DNA of 62,802 bases from an uncultured Desulfosporosinus sp. (GCA_927405585.1 CAKMJS010000045.1:1-62802), one strand, 5' to 3'; positions 27,183 through 36,036 are shown, counted from the first letter of the stretch. A program made the numbers and translations. The notes: a model not told the origin generated them from the sequence alone.

Positions 27183-27211
27183 AAAAAGGAACTTCGTTCA
27201 AATGAAGTCCC
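27183..27211 (-). terminator. Terminator of the ilvB-ilvN-mch unit
   Basis: On the minus strand GGGACTTC (27211-27204) and GAAGTTCC (27195-27188) form an 8-bp stem with G-U pairing and an eight-base loop, followed by TTTTT. It lies about 16 bp past the Mch-like gene stop. Confidence 0.85.
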
Positions 27212-27226
27212 TTAGGTATTGTAAAG

Positions 27227-28213
27227 TTATTTAGATGAACTTATTTCTAAGCCAAATGATCTCCGCAAAATATCTGGACGTAAGACTCCTGCATGAAACG
27301 ATCGACCACTATTAAAATTACTTAGCCAGATTTCTGCAGGCGTAAACTGATCCGGGTCCAAATTGAAAAAGTTCTGATGAGTAGCCTGTACATCCATATA
27401 AGCACGCCCATATTCCCTTGTCGAACAGGATGGAACTTGCTTTACTACATCTTCTAGTAGTTCATCCTTATCACGAAGGTTATATAGTACCGAAGAACCA
27501 TAAAAAATCGCATCATTGGTCCGCCCTAAGCCACTCAGAGTATCGCGCGCAACGGGTGGAATCGGGCAAACGCCCCAACCAGAAACGATCTTTCCTAGGT
27601 CATAGCCTAATCGTCTAAGTTTAAATAGGCCTGTTTCCAAGGCCCTTGCAGCTACCTGAACAGAGCCCACCAGTGACGCTGTCGGCGCAACTAAGATAGT
27701 GAGATTCGACCGATCGCAGTGACACTCCTCTAAAATATGCTCGATGACTTCTACTGACGGGAGAACCCTACCTTCTAAACAAATAATCGCCGTCTCGGAA
27801 TGATCTTCATAGCCTAGCATTCTGAACAGACTTCCCTTATGTACAATAGCGCAGGCTGGACCGGAACCCATGATCAACCTAGGGCCAATTTTAATAGGCC
27901 AACCAGCATATTGTGACGCCATACAGGCGCGTATTGGGTGATCCGTCACAACTTCAACGGAAGGCCAGCGTAACCCATCGAAATCTAACCAATGTAGTTT
28001 AACTTGGGCCAACCCGCCAAGGCAAACAGCAGCAAATAAAATCCCCGCTTCCCAACCGCCCTCAACATGAACGCCGCAGTCGATCACCGTTACTCCGTTT
28101 TGCTCGTGAACCTTAATTTGAAGCTGTTGGCTTCTGGAGATAAATTCTTTAATCAAGGGAAACGCTTGACGATTCGGACTTAATTCGGGTATTCTGCTAA
28201 GTGGTAAAAGCAT
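27227..28213 (-). CDS. mch: Methenyltetrahydromethanopterin cyclohydrolase-like protein
   Basis: A 328-residue protein matching archaeal/methylotroph Mch along its whole length: VTVIDCGVHVEGGWEAG, AVCLGGLAQV, PSVEVVTDHP, ASQYAGW, MGSGPA, ICLEGRVLP, VAPTASLVGSVQVAARALETG, GRTNDAIFYG and the terminal RPDILRRSFGL. In Mch the reaction is hydrolysis of methenyl- to formyl-tetrahydromethanopterin. The Arg and Glu of ARALE, which correspond to the archaeal catalytic Arg/Glu pair, are kept (Arg190, Glu193). The usual GPAR arginine is a cysteine (GPAC). I chose ATG 28213 (AAGAGG upstream) because homology begins there; the frame from 28372 overlaps ilvN. It follows ilvN by 55 bp. No other H4MPT-pathway gene is present. 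Confidence 0.85.
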   Translation of the reverse strand: MLLPLSRIPELSPNRQAFPLIKEFISRSQQLQIKVHEQNGVTVIDCGVHVEGGWEAGILFAAVCLGGLAQVKLHWLDFDGLRWPSVEVVTDHPIRACMASQYAGWPIKIGPRLIMGSGPACAIVHKGSLFRMLGYEDHSETAIICLEGRVLPSVEVIEHILEECHCDRSNLTILVAPTASLVGSVQVAARALETGLFKLRRLGYDLGKIVSGWGVCPIPPVARDTLSGLGRTNDAIFYGSSVLYNLRDKDELLEDVVKQVPSCSTREYGRAYMDVQATHQNFFNLDPDQFTPAEIWLSNFNSGRSFHAGVLRPDILRRSFGLEISSSK

Positions 28214-28268
28214 ACAGTTCCTCTTTTCAACGTGAGATAATCCTGAATTCACTCGTGAGACTCTAAAC

Positions 28269-28766
28269 TCACTGATCCTTTGCAGGTATTGGCCCCCTTG
28301 AGAGAGCGATTTTACCCGTTCGTACAATTTCGATAATTCCATGATCCTCTTCAAGCACTTGACATAGGGCATCTATCTTTGTTTCATCACCGGATAGTTC
28401 GATCACCATTGTCTCGCGGCCAACATCGACAATGGATGCTCTGAAAATCTCAACAATATTGATAATATCCGACCGTGTATGGACACTTGCTTTGACCTTT
28501 ATCAACGCTAACTCGCGTTGAATCGACTCTACCGCTGTAAGGTCACTGATTTTAATGACATCCACTAATTTGGACAATTGATTGACAACCTGTTCTTGCT
28601 CAATCTCATTTCCCTCAACCACAATCGTGATCCTGGTAGTATCGGGTTCCTCCGTATACCCAGCTGCAATACTCTCGATATTAAAAGCCCTGCGACTAAT
28701 TAATCCAGAAATATGGGTTAATACGCCGGGTTTATTTTCAACTAAAACGGCAAGTGTATGCTTCAT
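28269..28766 (-). CDS. ilvN: Acetolactate synthase small (regulatory) subunit
   Basis: A 165-residue regulatory subunit that activates IlvB and confers valine feedback inhibition. The N-terminal ACT domain (HTLAVLVENKPGVLTHISGLISRRAFNIESIAAG) has the classic GVL and RRxFNI motifs. A second domain (KVDALCQ-like, KIDALCQVLEEDHGIIEIVRTGKIALSRG) completes the family length. The start overlaps the ilvB stop by 4 bp, so the subunits are translationally coupled. The Mch-like gene follows. Confidence 0.96.
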   Translation of the reverse strand: MKHTLAVLVENKPGVLTHISGLISRRAFNIESIAAGYTEEPDTTRITIVVEGNEIEQEQVVNQLSKLVDVIKISDLTAVESIQRELALIKVKASVHTRSDIINIVEIFRASIVDVGRETMVIELSGDETKIDALCQVLEEDHGIIEIVRTGKIALSRGPIPAKDQ

Positions 28767-30463
28767 CCTTCTTTACCCCCAATAATCATCTGATCCAATC
28801 GAGCGCCAGCCGGGACCATCGGCAGTACGTCTAACATTTCCGGAATCCGAATATCAACGACTACAGGACCTGGAATAGCTAAGGCTTCTTCTAGGATTCT
28901 ACTGAGTTCTTCAGGTTTACTAACCCTCAAACCTTTCACACCCATTGCCTCCGCTAATTTCACAAAATCCGTGGTTGATCCTTTGAGACTCGTATGTGAA
29001 TAACGTCCGCCGTAAAACATCCTCTGCCACTGAGCAACCATGCCTAAACATTGGTTATTAAAGATGAGGATTTTAATCGGAAAATTATACTCAGCAGCCA
29101 CAGCCAGTTCTTGGCAATTCATCATAATGCCGCCGTCACCGACAAACAAGATTACCGTGCGATTGGGTAAACCAGCTTGCGCGCCTAAGGCAGCAGGAAG
29201 ACCATAGCCCATGGTTCCGAGTCCTCCCGAGGTAAGTAACGAGCGTGGATTTCTAAAGCCGTAGTACTGCGCAACCCACATCTGATGTTGTCCTACATCA
29301 GTTACAATCACAGCATCCCCCTGCGTCAACTGACTGACTTTCTCGACCACCGCCTGGGGCATGACAAGCTCAGTATCCAGTTCATAGCGTAAGGACTTTT
29401 CTTCTTGCCAGACGCGGACTTTCTCTATCCATTCAACAATATGCTCTTTTAACTCACTAGAAACTTCCTGAACCCTTAGGTATAGGGCAGGTATGGACCA
29501 TTTCATGTCTCCGACAACTCGAAGATGGGTCAAAACATTTTTATTGATTTCAGCGGGATCAATATCAAAGTGAATAATTTTTGCCTTCGCTGCAAACTCA
29601 TCAAGGAGACCCGTGACTCGGTCATCAAAACGAACCCCAATCCCAACCATCAAATCACATTCCGTCGTTGCCATATTCGCAGCATAGGTCCCATGCATTC
29701 CAACCATCCCTAAGAACTGTGGATGATCAAACGGAATACAACCTAAGCCCATTAACGTTGAAATCACCGGAAATCCTGTTTGTTCAATTAAACTCTTTAA
29801 CTCCTCAGACGAGTCGGACAGATTAACTCCGCCCCCGACAAAGAGAAGAGGTTTTTTTGCTAATCTCAGCTCCTCAAAGACCTTATCAATGGTTCCCAGA
29901 TCTCCGGCATAAACAGGACGATAACCCCGCAACTTCACTTCTTTAGGGTAATGATAATCTAACGAAGCTGCAAAGACATCTTTAGCTATATCAATGACTA
30001 CGGGCCCAGGCCTACCTGTGCGGGCAATATAAAAAGCCTCTTTAATTACCCCCGGTAAATCCTCAACTTTCTTCACGAGATAGTTGTGTTTAGTGATAGG
30101 GGTCGTTATTCCACGAATATCTGCCTCCTGAAAGGAATCCCTCCCGATCAAAGGAACCGAAACTTGACCCGTAATAGCCACTAAAGGAATAGAATCCATA
30201 TAGGCTGTGGCAATTCCTGTCACAAGATTCGTTGCCCCCGGTCCGGAAGTAGCAATGACAACCCCAACCTTTCCGGTCGCCCGGGCATAACCATCGGCAG
30301 CATGGACCGCTCCTTGTTCGTGCTTCGTAAGAATATGATTAAAGTTTGCTTTATACAAAGCATCATAAAGTGTTAATACTGCTCCACCAGGGTAACCAAA
30401 AACCACATCTACATCTTCATTTTTTAGGGACTCAATAATTGCTTCTGCTCCCGTTATTTCCAT
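28763..30463 (-). CDS. ilvB: Acetolactate synthase large (catalytic) subunit
   Basis: A 566-residue ThDP enzyme joining two pyruvates, or pyruvate and 2-oxobutyrate, to make acetolactate or acetohydroxybutyrate for valine, leucine and isoleucine. The catalytic Glu lies in KHEQGAVHAADGYARATGK, FAD/cofactor-domain motifs such as SGPGATNLVTGIA follow, and the ThDP/Mg motif is GDGGIMMNCQEL...FNNQCLGMV. The start at ATG 30463 has TGAGG upstream. Only 45 bp separate it from the 185-aa gene before it, leaving no room for the T-box or leader peptide often found before ilvB. The neighbouring ilvC/leuA genes usual in such operons are absent. Confidence 0.96.
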   Translation of the reverse strand: MEITGAEAIIESLKNEDVDVVFGYPGGAVLTLYDALYKANFNHILTKHEQGAVHAADGYARATGKVGVVIATSGPGATNLVTGIATAYMDSIPLVAITGQVSVPLIGRDSFQEADIRGITTPITKHNYLVKKVEDLPGVIKEAFYIARTGRPGPVVIDIAKDVFAASLDYHYPKEVKLRGYRPVYAGDLGTIDKVFEELRLAKKPLLFVGGGVNLSDSSEELKSLIEQTGFPVISTLMGLGCIPFDHPQFLGMVGMHGTYAANMATTECDLMVGIGVRFDDRVTGLLDEFAAKAKIIHFDIDPAEINKNVLTHLRVVGDMKWSIPALYLRVQEVSSELKEHIVEWIEKVRVWQEEKSLRYELDTELVMPQAVVEKVSQLTQGDAVIVTDVGQHQMWVAQYYGFRNPRSLLTSGGLGTMGYGLPAALGAQAGLPNRTVILFVGDGGIMMNCQELAVAAEYNFPIKILIFNNQCLGMVAQWQRMFYGGRYSHTSLKGSTTDFVKLAEAMGVKGLRVSKPEELSRILEEALAIPGPVVVDIRIPEMLDVLPMVPAGARLDQMIIGGKEG

Positions 30464-30508
30464 ATGCTTAACCTCACGTTCTTTCCTATGATAGTAATTT
30501 GAGCTTAC

Positions 30509-31066
30509 TTAATCGGTGATCTTTAACTTCTTTAAGGCTTTCCAATAATACTCTTTTATTAACTTTCGCTGATTGTTAATGAGTTCAATGTAAACAACGC
30601 TTCTGATACTTTCCTCTGAAAGATCAATAAACTTTGAATTAAAGTACAGACATGCATAAGGAGTATAGCCTTTTTCTGATAGGTCCTTATCAGGCGTGCT
30701 CTCAATATAACTTTCGAGTTTTTTTAATTCCCAACTGAAAACCTCTGTAAGTCTCTGTGCTTCTTCGGTGTTAACGTTATTATCTTGATATGCCATTAAC
30801 AAAGCCTGGTTGAAGGTCTTATCTAAATCCTTTACAGAAGCCTTAATTTGTCCATTATTTTTGCTGTCCTTCAACAAAGTAAAGATAATCGAGAGCCTTA
30901 AAAAAGGTAGGTTATCAATAAACTTGTCAAATTCTGATACAGATAGTGCAGAATCGGGGTCGATCACTAAATAATCTTCATAAGTATACGGTGGAACCTT
31001 TAAAACCTCATATACAATTATTCTGATGAATGAACTTAAATTTAGCTTCTTTTTAAGAAACAACAT
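30509..31066 (-). CDS. Hypothetical protein, 185 aa
   Basis: An unrecognised protein with a good GAGGAGTG ribosome-binding site before ATG 31066. The N terminus is basic (LFLKKKLNLSSFIRIIVYEVLK). The rest is acidic and helical, with several charged helices such as DLDKTFNQALLMAYQD and EAQRLTEVFSWELKKLESYIE. No signal peptide, membrane span or metal motif is visible. It lies 45 bp upstream of ilvB on the same strand, so it may be the promoter-proximal gene of the ilvBN-mch transcript, although a regulatory link is only inferred. Confidence 0.65.
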   Translation of the reverse strand: MLFLKKKLNLSSFIRIIVYEVLKVPPYTYEDYLVIDPDSALSVSEFDKFIDNLPFLRLSIIFTLLKDSKNNGQIKASVKDLDKTFNQALLMAYQDNNVNTEEAQRLTEVFSWELKKLESYIESTPDKDLSEKGYTPYACLYFNSKFIDLSEESIRSVVYIELINNQRKLIKEYYWKALKKLKITD

Positions 31067-31229
31067 GGTTACACTCCTCTTTTGACCCTATGTCTCAGAT
31101 TGTTTTTCGTCACAATTATAGCATATTAGAGCACTCTTTTGACAATATCGTATGACAACTTGCATACGCTCTGGTCTACTTATTATAATTATTCAGTAGT
31201 ATTAAAAAGGTGATCTGAAACAAAGACAC

Positions 31230-31265
31230 GGGTGTAGGAAGAAATGACTTCCTACACCCTATTTT
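31230..31265 (+). terminator. Terminator-like hairpin
   Basis: GGGTGTAGGAAG (31230-31241) and CTTCCTACACCC (31248-31259) form a perfect 12-bp stem with a six-base loop. The plus strand then reads TATTTTT. It lies downstream of the non-ATG ORF on the minus strand, where the U-run is poor. It may act mainly as a block to plus-strand transcription or as an mRNA 3' end. The rest of 31067-31229 shows nothing further. Confidence 0.6.
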
Positions 31266-31292
31266 TCTATGCTATTCGTCCGCTCATATCCA

Positions 31293-31622
31293 TTATCCCT
31301 CTGAACCACAAAAGCAGATTTGTCCTTCCTCTGATAAGTCATCTTTAATATTTCCCTCATTGATCACAGCGTGGCTAAAATCTGGGCTTCCGCTTCCGTA
31401 GATTGCTTCGACAGCATCTTTATTGTTGATCATAATATTTGTGATTGCCAAGGCAACTTCGGCCACTAAACCCAGACGTACTATCCACTGAAAGCAATAA
31501 CAATGGGTAACTGGATGACGTGATCCATCCTTAGGAGGGGTAGAGAACCATACTGTATAACTGTACCCTTCATAGGATTCGTCCTTACAACGATTAAATG
31601 TGGCATTGTCAGGAATCGAAAT
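31293..31622 (-). CDS. 109-codon ORF lacking ATG/GTG/TTG start; possible ATT start
   Basis: An open frame runs from a stop at 31643-31641 to TAA at 31295-31293. The only initiation-like codon near its beginning is ATT at 31622-31620, placed six bases after a perfect GGGAGG. The product starts ISIPDNATFNRCKDES and contains a Cys-rich stretch (THCYCFQWIVRL), a hydrophobic-helical middle (VAEVALAITNIMI) and the end GQICFCGSEG. I do not recognise it. Either it uses an ATT start, as infC genes do, or an ATG was mutated and it is a fresh pseudogene. It lies 66 bp after the GGDEF/HD-GYP gene on the same strand. Confidence 0.5.
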   Translation of the reverse strand: MSIPDNATFNRCKDESYEGYSYTVWFSTPPKDGSRHPVTHCYCFQWIVRLGLVAEVALAITNIMINNKDAVEAIYGSGSPDFSHAVINEGNIKDDLSEEGQICFCGSEG

Positions 31623-31688
31623 TCTATACCTCCCTAAGTTCTATGGAATCGAAATCCAATCCGTTACAATGATTCAAGGGAGGGTATT

Positions 31689-33998
31689 CTAATTAGTTCG
31701 AACCATGGAATTAATAAATATCCTCGCGAGTTCAGGATCAAATTGAGTACCAGCATTCGCTTGGATTTCTGCAATTACTTCCTTTTCACTCAAAGCCGTG
31801 CGGTAGGGTCGTTCACTGGTCATTGCATCATAGCTGTCAGCAAGAGCAATGATTCGTGCAATCCGTGGAATCGATTCTCCTATTAACCCTTTTGGATAAC
31901 CTTCCCCATCCCATCGTTCATGATGAGCTAATATACAATCTGCAATTTCTGACATGTCCTGAGTTGAATTAAGAATTCTAAATCCAATCTCGGGATGCCG
32001 TTTTATTTCATTCCTCTCCAGATCAGTCAGTTTTCCTGGCTTATTAAGTATCCCTTCTTCAATTGCAATTTTTCCAATATCATGAAGTAGACCAACCACT
32101 TTAAGTCTACTTACTTCACTGTCTGAAAGACCAATTGCTTTTCCTATAAGCTGGCATAATTCACTAACTCTTTGAGAGTGTTTTTCTTCTCTTGGGTTCT
32201 TTTCATGCAGAGTGTGAATGATTGTGTTAATTGTATTCCCTTTCCTGCCTTGATTTTCAATAATTTTATGCTTATACATATAGTCTTCAGCATTCTTTAA
32301 GATTTTCAGTATGCTTTGCTCGGATTTATTCTTTGTCTCCCAGCCGAATGCGATGCTGACACAAATTGCGTTAACCGATTGATTGGCGTAGAATTCTTTA
32401 ATTCTTTTTACAATTTCTTCTGCTTCTTCTGACTTAGTTTTTGGCAGAAGAATTACAAATTCATCGCCTCCCCAGCGAGCAACTATATCGTCAGTTCTGC
32501 ATGCATTTCGTATGGCTGCAGCTGCTTTCTGTAGAAGTTCGTCCCCTTTGTCATGTCCAAACGCATCATTAACTAGCTTTAGCCCATTTACATCGCCCAT
32601 AATGATTGACATAGGAAGATTTCTTTCCGTGTCTAAGCGTTTAAGTTCTTCTTCATAAAATCGACGGTTGTATAATCCCGTTAGCTGATCATGATAACTT
32701 AAGTGTTCAATTTTATTTTGCTTGTCTTTTTCTTCTGTGAAATCTCTAAAGACCAACACAATCCCATTAATATTACCGTCGACATCTTTAATAGGGGCTG
32801 CACTTTCTTTGATGGGTCTTTCGATCCCTTCTCTTGAGATGAGAATTCTATCATTGGCAAGTTCAAAAGATTTTCCACTGTCTAGAATGGTCTGTACCGG
32901 ATTTCGACCTTTTTCCCGTGTGAATTCATCGATAATACTGAACACTTCTTCAAGTTTTTTTCCATAAGCTTCCACTTGAGTCCAGCCAGTAAGCTGTTCT
33001 GCTACCTTATTTAATAACTCTACCTTGCCATGTTTATTGGTGGATATTACTCCTTCTCCCACTGATACTAAAGTTGTTTTAAAACGCTCTTTTTCATCGA
33101 ACATTTGTTTTTCCATTCGCTTGCGTTCAGAGATATCCGTAATAATTACCGCAAATTGTTGCGGTCGTGGAGAATAAGCGACTGATTCATAATACTTGCC
33201 AAGTTCTTTGGAATAATTCTCATAATGAAGAGGTTGACCAGTAGTTGCTACATGAGCATATTTTTCAATCCAGTAACTTTCTGTTTCAGGCAGAATTTCC
33301 AGAACGGTCTTTCCGATAATAGTTTCTTTTTTAAGTCCTGTCATAGTTTCGAAACTTTCATTAACGTCAAGAAAACGGTAATCTACTACCTTTCCTTCTC
33401 TATCGCAAACTACCTCATGAACAGCAAGCCCTTGTTTCATTTCAGTCACTAAAAGTCTGTATTTTTCCTCGCTATTCTGAAGCTTACTTTGCGCCTTATT
33501 TCTTAGCCAAACGTTTAAGTAGGGTATGGCGAAAGAGATCACAAAGATAATAATCAGGCTACTCTTTTTAATAAAGGTTTCTTCAGATATATAGAGAGCT
33601 ATAACCATCAACGCCCAAATCAACAAATTATACAAAGCTAAAATGAAAGGTTTATTTAGAATGACTGATACACAGAACGTCGTCATAAGCAGCAGTATAG
33701 TGTATTCGATATCGAACTTGTTAAGATAGGCAAAATAGAGTGCCGAAAGGGTAGAAATAAACAAGAGCAAGTAGAACGGATATATAATTATCTTGCGGAA
33801 TGCTTGACTAATAAAGGTACCTAGAAAGCATGAGAGAAAAAGGATTGACATAAACCATCCCATACTAATGCTTGAGGACAAATCAGGATTCTGATATTTC
33901 CAAAGATAGGCTACTAATGGGGAGATTATCCCAGAGACCAGGAAAATGAGTCTATACCACAGAAGATCGATTTCTTTATTGCTTTCAGTTATCGACAT
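31689..33998 (-). CDS. Membrane PAS-PAS-GGDEF-HD-GYP c-di-GMP turnover protein
   Basis: A 769-residue bifunctional signalling protein. About five membrane helices span residues 10-170. PAS domains lie near 180-295 and 305-420. A GGDEF domain follows (YHDQLTGLYNRRFYEEE...GDVNGLKLVNDAFGHDKGD...VARWGGDEF) with an intact active site and an RxxD inhibitory site (RTDD). The C-terminal HD-GYP domain has HSQRVSEL, HDIGK and HHERWDGEGYP. It could therefore both make and degrade c-di-GMP, with the balance set by the membrane/PAS input. Start ATG 33998, TAGGAG upstream. The downstream 109-codon ORF may be cotranscribed. Confidence 0.93.
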   Translation of the reverse strand: MSITESNKEIDLLWYRLIFLVSGIISPLVAYLWKYQNPDLSSSISMGWFMSILFLSCFLGTFISQAFRKIIIYPFYLLLFISTLSALYFAYLNKFDIEYTILLLMTTFCVSVILNKPFILALYNLLIWALMVIALYISEETFIKKSSLIIIFVISFAIPYLNVWLRNKAQSKLQNSEEKYRLLVTEMKQGLAVHEVVCDREGKVVDYRFLDVNESFETMTGLKKETIIGKTVLEILPETESYWIEKYAHVATTGQPLHYENYSKELGKYYESVAYSPRPQQFAVIITDISERKRMEKQMFDEKERFKTTLVSVGEGVISTNKHGKVELLNKVAEQLTGWTQVEAYGKKLEEVFSIIDEFTREKGRNPVQTILDSGKSFELANDRILISREGIERPIKESAAPIKDVDGNINGIVLVFRDFTEEKDKQNKIEHLSYHDQLTGLYNRRFYEEELKRLDTERNLPMSIIMGDVNGLKLVNDAFGHDKGDELLQKAAAAIRNACRTDDIVARWGGDEFVILLPKTKSEEAEEIVKRIKEFYANQSVNAICVSIAFGWETKNKSEQSILKILKNAEDYMYKHKIIENQGRKGNTINTIIHTLHEKNPREEKHSQRVSELCQLIGKAIGLSDSEVSRLKVVGLLHDIGKIAIEEGILNKPGKLTDLERNEIKRHPEIGFRILNSTQDMSEIADCILAHHERWDGEGYPKGLIGESIPRIARIIALADSYDAMTSERPYRTALSEKEVIAEIQANAGTQFDPELARIFINSMVRTN

Positions 33999-34125
33999 AG
34001 GGCTTGCTCCTAACCAAACAAATTACAGTAACTTATAAATAGATAATACTTCTGCACATCACACTTGTTCACCCAATTCGACAAAATCTTTAAGATCTCC
34101 TTCATTTATACGAGTTATTTATCAG

Positions 34126-34167
34126 TAGACCAAGGTGCTCCGCGTATACACGAAACACCTTGGTCTA
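34126..34167 (-). terminator. Hairpin after the ABC exporter genes
   Basis: TAGACCAAGGTG (34126-34137) and CACCTTGGTCTA (34156-34167) form a perfect 12-bp stem with an 18-base loop, starting 26 bp past the permease stop on the minus strand. The U-run is weak, so confidence in termination is moderate. Confidence 0.65.
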
Positions 34168-34193
34168 TAATATTGTAATAATATTCTTATATA

Positions 34194-35000
34194 CTAAATC
34201 GTAAGATCCTTCGTCTCAAAAACCTTTTTAGTCAAGTACCAAAGCGCTATCGAAGCTGCACTGAGACCTAAAAAGGTACGCCTGGGATTAATTGTGCCCT
34301 CTAGTACCTCTTGGGGCTGAAACCATTGGAAGATAGAGAAGTTCTTTAGCCCGGATAGCTTTCCACTTAGTCCCCCCACAATATCCAGAGCGTAAAAGGC
34401 TAGTGTCAACCCCGCCGCATAAGTTAAAGCTCGTTCTTCCTCAACGAACCACGCTGATAAAAAGAGACTATACATTTCTATCAACGAGAAAAATGCAATA
34501 CCTAAGAACCCTAAACGCATATATCGTCTATGGTTAATATTGATCTCTGAGCAAAGGGTGCCAAAGTATAATCCAACAATCGTGGCTACGACTAATATTG
34601 TGGTTGTGCTCATTAAAACTCCAACCTGAGTAGAAATAATCTCACTTCTTGATACCGGTGTGGAAAGAAGAAAGGCCATCGTGCCGTCATCTACCATTTT
34701 TGCAAGTAAAGAATTCGCTGTTTGAATTCCATATAAGGCCATTAGCATGACCCATATCCTTGCAAAAAACTGGCCAGAGATGAACGCTTCAAAGGTATCA
34801 ACCCGTGCATTTTCGGAGATTCCAAACACAGTTTTTACCACAGAGGGCATCGATTCTGCGACCTCGGTAACTGCTGGATTTCTTGCAATCACGGGGTAAA
34901 CCCAGGTTAAGAGCCCTTCATATAAAACGATTCCCGTTGAGATGGCTGCTACTTTCTTTCGATACTGCTTAAATATTGCCCGAAATAAGGCCCTATTCAT
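34194..35000 (-). CDS. ABC-2 type exporter permease
   Basis: A 268-residue membrane protein with six predicted helices, typical of ABC-2 permeases that pair with an ATPase dimer to export lipids, drugs or peptides. The first cytoplasmic segment is basic (FRAIFKQYRKKVAA). The conserved central part includes MVDDGTMAFLLSTPVSRSEIISTQV, the coupling region of this family. It starts 11 bp after the ATPase gene stop. With the upstream methyltransferase it forms a three-gene minus-strand set. The substrate is unknown. Confidence 0.85.
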   Translation of the reverse strand: MNRALFRAIFKQYRKKVAAISTGIVLYEGLLTWVYPVIARNPAVTEVAESMPSVVKTVFGISENARVDTFEAFISGQFFARIWVMLMALYGIQTANSLLAKMVDDGTMAFLLSTPVSRSEIISTQVGVLMSTTTILVVATIVGLYFGTLCSEININHRRYMRLGFLGIAFFSLIEMYSLFLSAWFVEEERALTYAAGLTLAFYALDIVGGLSGKLSGLKNFSIFQWFQPQEVLEGTINPRRTFLGLSAASIALWYLTKKVFETKDLTI

Positions 35001-35011
35001 AGATACCTCAC

Positions 35012-35884
35012 CTACCTGTAAAAATCCATAAACGCCTCTTCTAACTCTAAGGATCGTTGCTTAAAGCGTTTGACACGCACTTGAGCAAGAACCAACCACA
35101 GCCTATCCAGTTCACCCGCGACGCGAATGAGGTAATTTGCCCCATGAATGGGGATTAAATCTAACTCACTCTGCTTAAGAAGCTCGGCATCGGCCTCACG
35201 CTCAACTTCAATTTCGAACGTTTGGCACTCCGCTTCTCTAAGCTGAGAAATGCATTGAACCGCCAGTAGGGTCCCCTCTCGAATGATCCCAACTCGTTCA
35301 CATGTGCGCTCAATCTCCGAAAATTGGTGAGAAGACATAAAAATTGTCTTTCCCTTATTCTTTTCCTCGAGAATTAGTTCAATAAACACCTTTTGCATTA
35401 AAGGGTCTAAGCCAGAAGTCGGCTCATCGAAAATGAGTACTGAGGCATCCAACATCAATGCGGATATAATCCCTAACTTCTGCTTCATTCCCTTAGACAT
35501 CTTCCGAATCAGCACATTAATATCTAAGTCCAGCGCACTCACAAAATAATCGCGGCTCTTCTTGGGGAAACTTTCGCAGTGCATTCCCGCAATGAGCTCT
35601 AAGAAGTCTAAGCCTGTTAAATTCTCCATAAAATGAAGTTCACCCGGAAGGTAACAAACCAGCTTCTTGATGTCAGTTTTTTCATACCAACAATCCAACT
35701 TGTTGATCGTGACCCGACCTGAATCAGGCCGTAAAAACCCCATTAAAAGCCGGATGGTAGTGGTCTTTCCTGCTCCATTTGGACCAAGAAACCCGAACGA
35801 CGTTCCAGGTTCGACCTGGAAGCTAATATTCCTTATTCCTCGTCCCTCGCGATACGTTTTGGTCAGTTCCTTAACCTCTATCAT
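35012..35884 (-). CDS. ABC-2 type exporter ATP-binding protein
   Basis: A 290-residue ATPase energising the adjacent permease. Walker A is GPNGAGKTTTIR, signature RKMSKGMKQKLGI, Walker B VLIFDEPTSGLDPL, H-loop SSHQFSE. The start at 35884 (MIEVKELTKTY) has GGGAGGAA immediately upstream, so the longer frame from 35956, which adds a hydrophobic but unconserved leader, is rejected. The C-terminal ~80 residues are a variable regulatory tail. The gene sits between a methyltransferase and its permease. Confidence 0.9.
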   Translation of the reverse strand: MIEVKELTKTYREGRGIRNISFQVEPGTSFGFLGPNGAGKTTTIRLLMGFLRPDSGRVTINKLDCWYEKTDIKKLVCYLPGELHFMENLTGLDFLELIAGMHCESFPKKSRDYFVSALDLDINVLIRKMSKGMKQKLGIISALMLDASVLIFDEPTSGLDPLMQKVFIELILEEKNKGKTIFMSSHQFSEIERTCERVGIIREGTLLAVQCISQLREAECQTFEIEVEREADAELLKQSELDLIPIHGANYLIRVAGELDRLWLVLAQVRVKRFKQRSLELEEAFMDFYR

Positions 35885-36004
35885 TTCCTCCCTGCTTCCT
35901 AGAAAAAGAATTCCTACCATGGTGAGATAGATTATCGACGAAGCCAACCAGTTCACTAATTCAAACTCTTCCTAGCAAAGAAATGTGTTAAAAGGACCGT
36001 CCCT

Positions 36005-36036
36005 GTTACACGCGTTACACGGTTACACGCGTTACA
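36005..36036 (-). repeat. Four GTTACA units at the methyltransferase/ABC junction
   Basis: GTTACA occurs on the plus strand at 36005, 36014, 36022 and 36031 (spacing 9, 8, 9), within a GTTACACGC-type tandem array. The last unit overlaps the methyltransferase stop codon (36032-36034). It lies in the leader of the ABC transporter genes. Beside it (35985-36007) the minus strand reads AACAGGGACGGTCC, similar to the segment at 11673-11690. Confidence 0.7.

Noticed and set aside
28213-28372. 53-residue N-terminal extension of the Mch-like protein overlapping ilvN
   Set aside because: Homology to Mch begins at the ATG at 28213, which has its own ribosome-binding site; the extension is ilvN sequence in another frame.
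30464-31292. T-box or leader peptide controlling ilvB
   Set aside because: Only 45 bp precede ilvB, and no T-box, Ile/Val/Leu codon run or terminator/antiterminator pair is visible upstream of the 185-aa gene.
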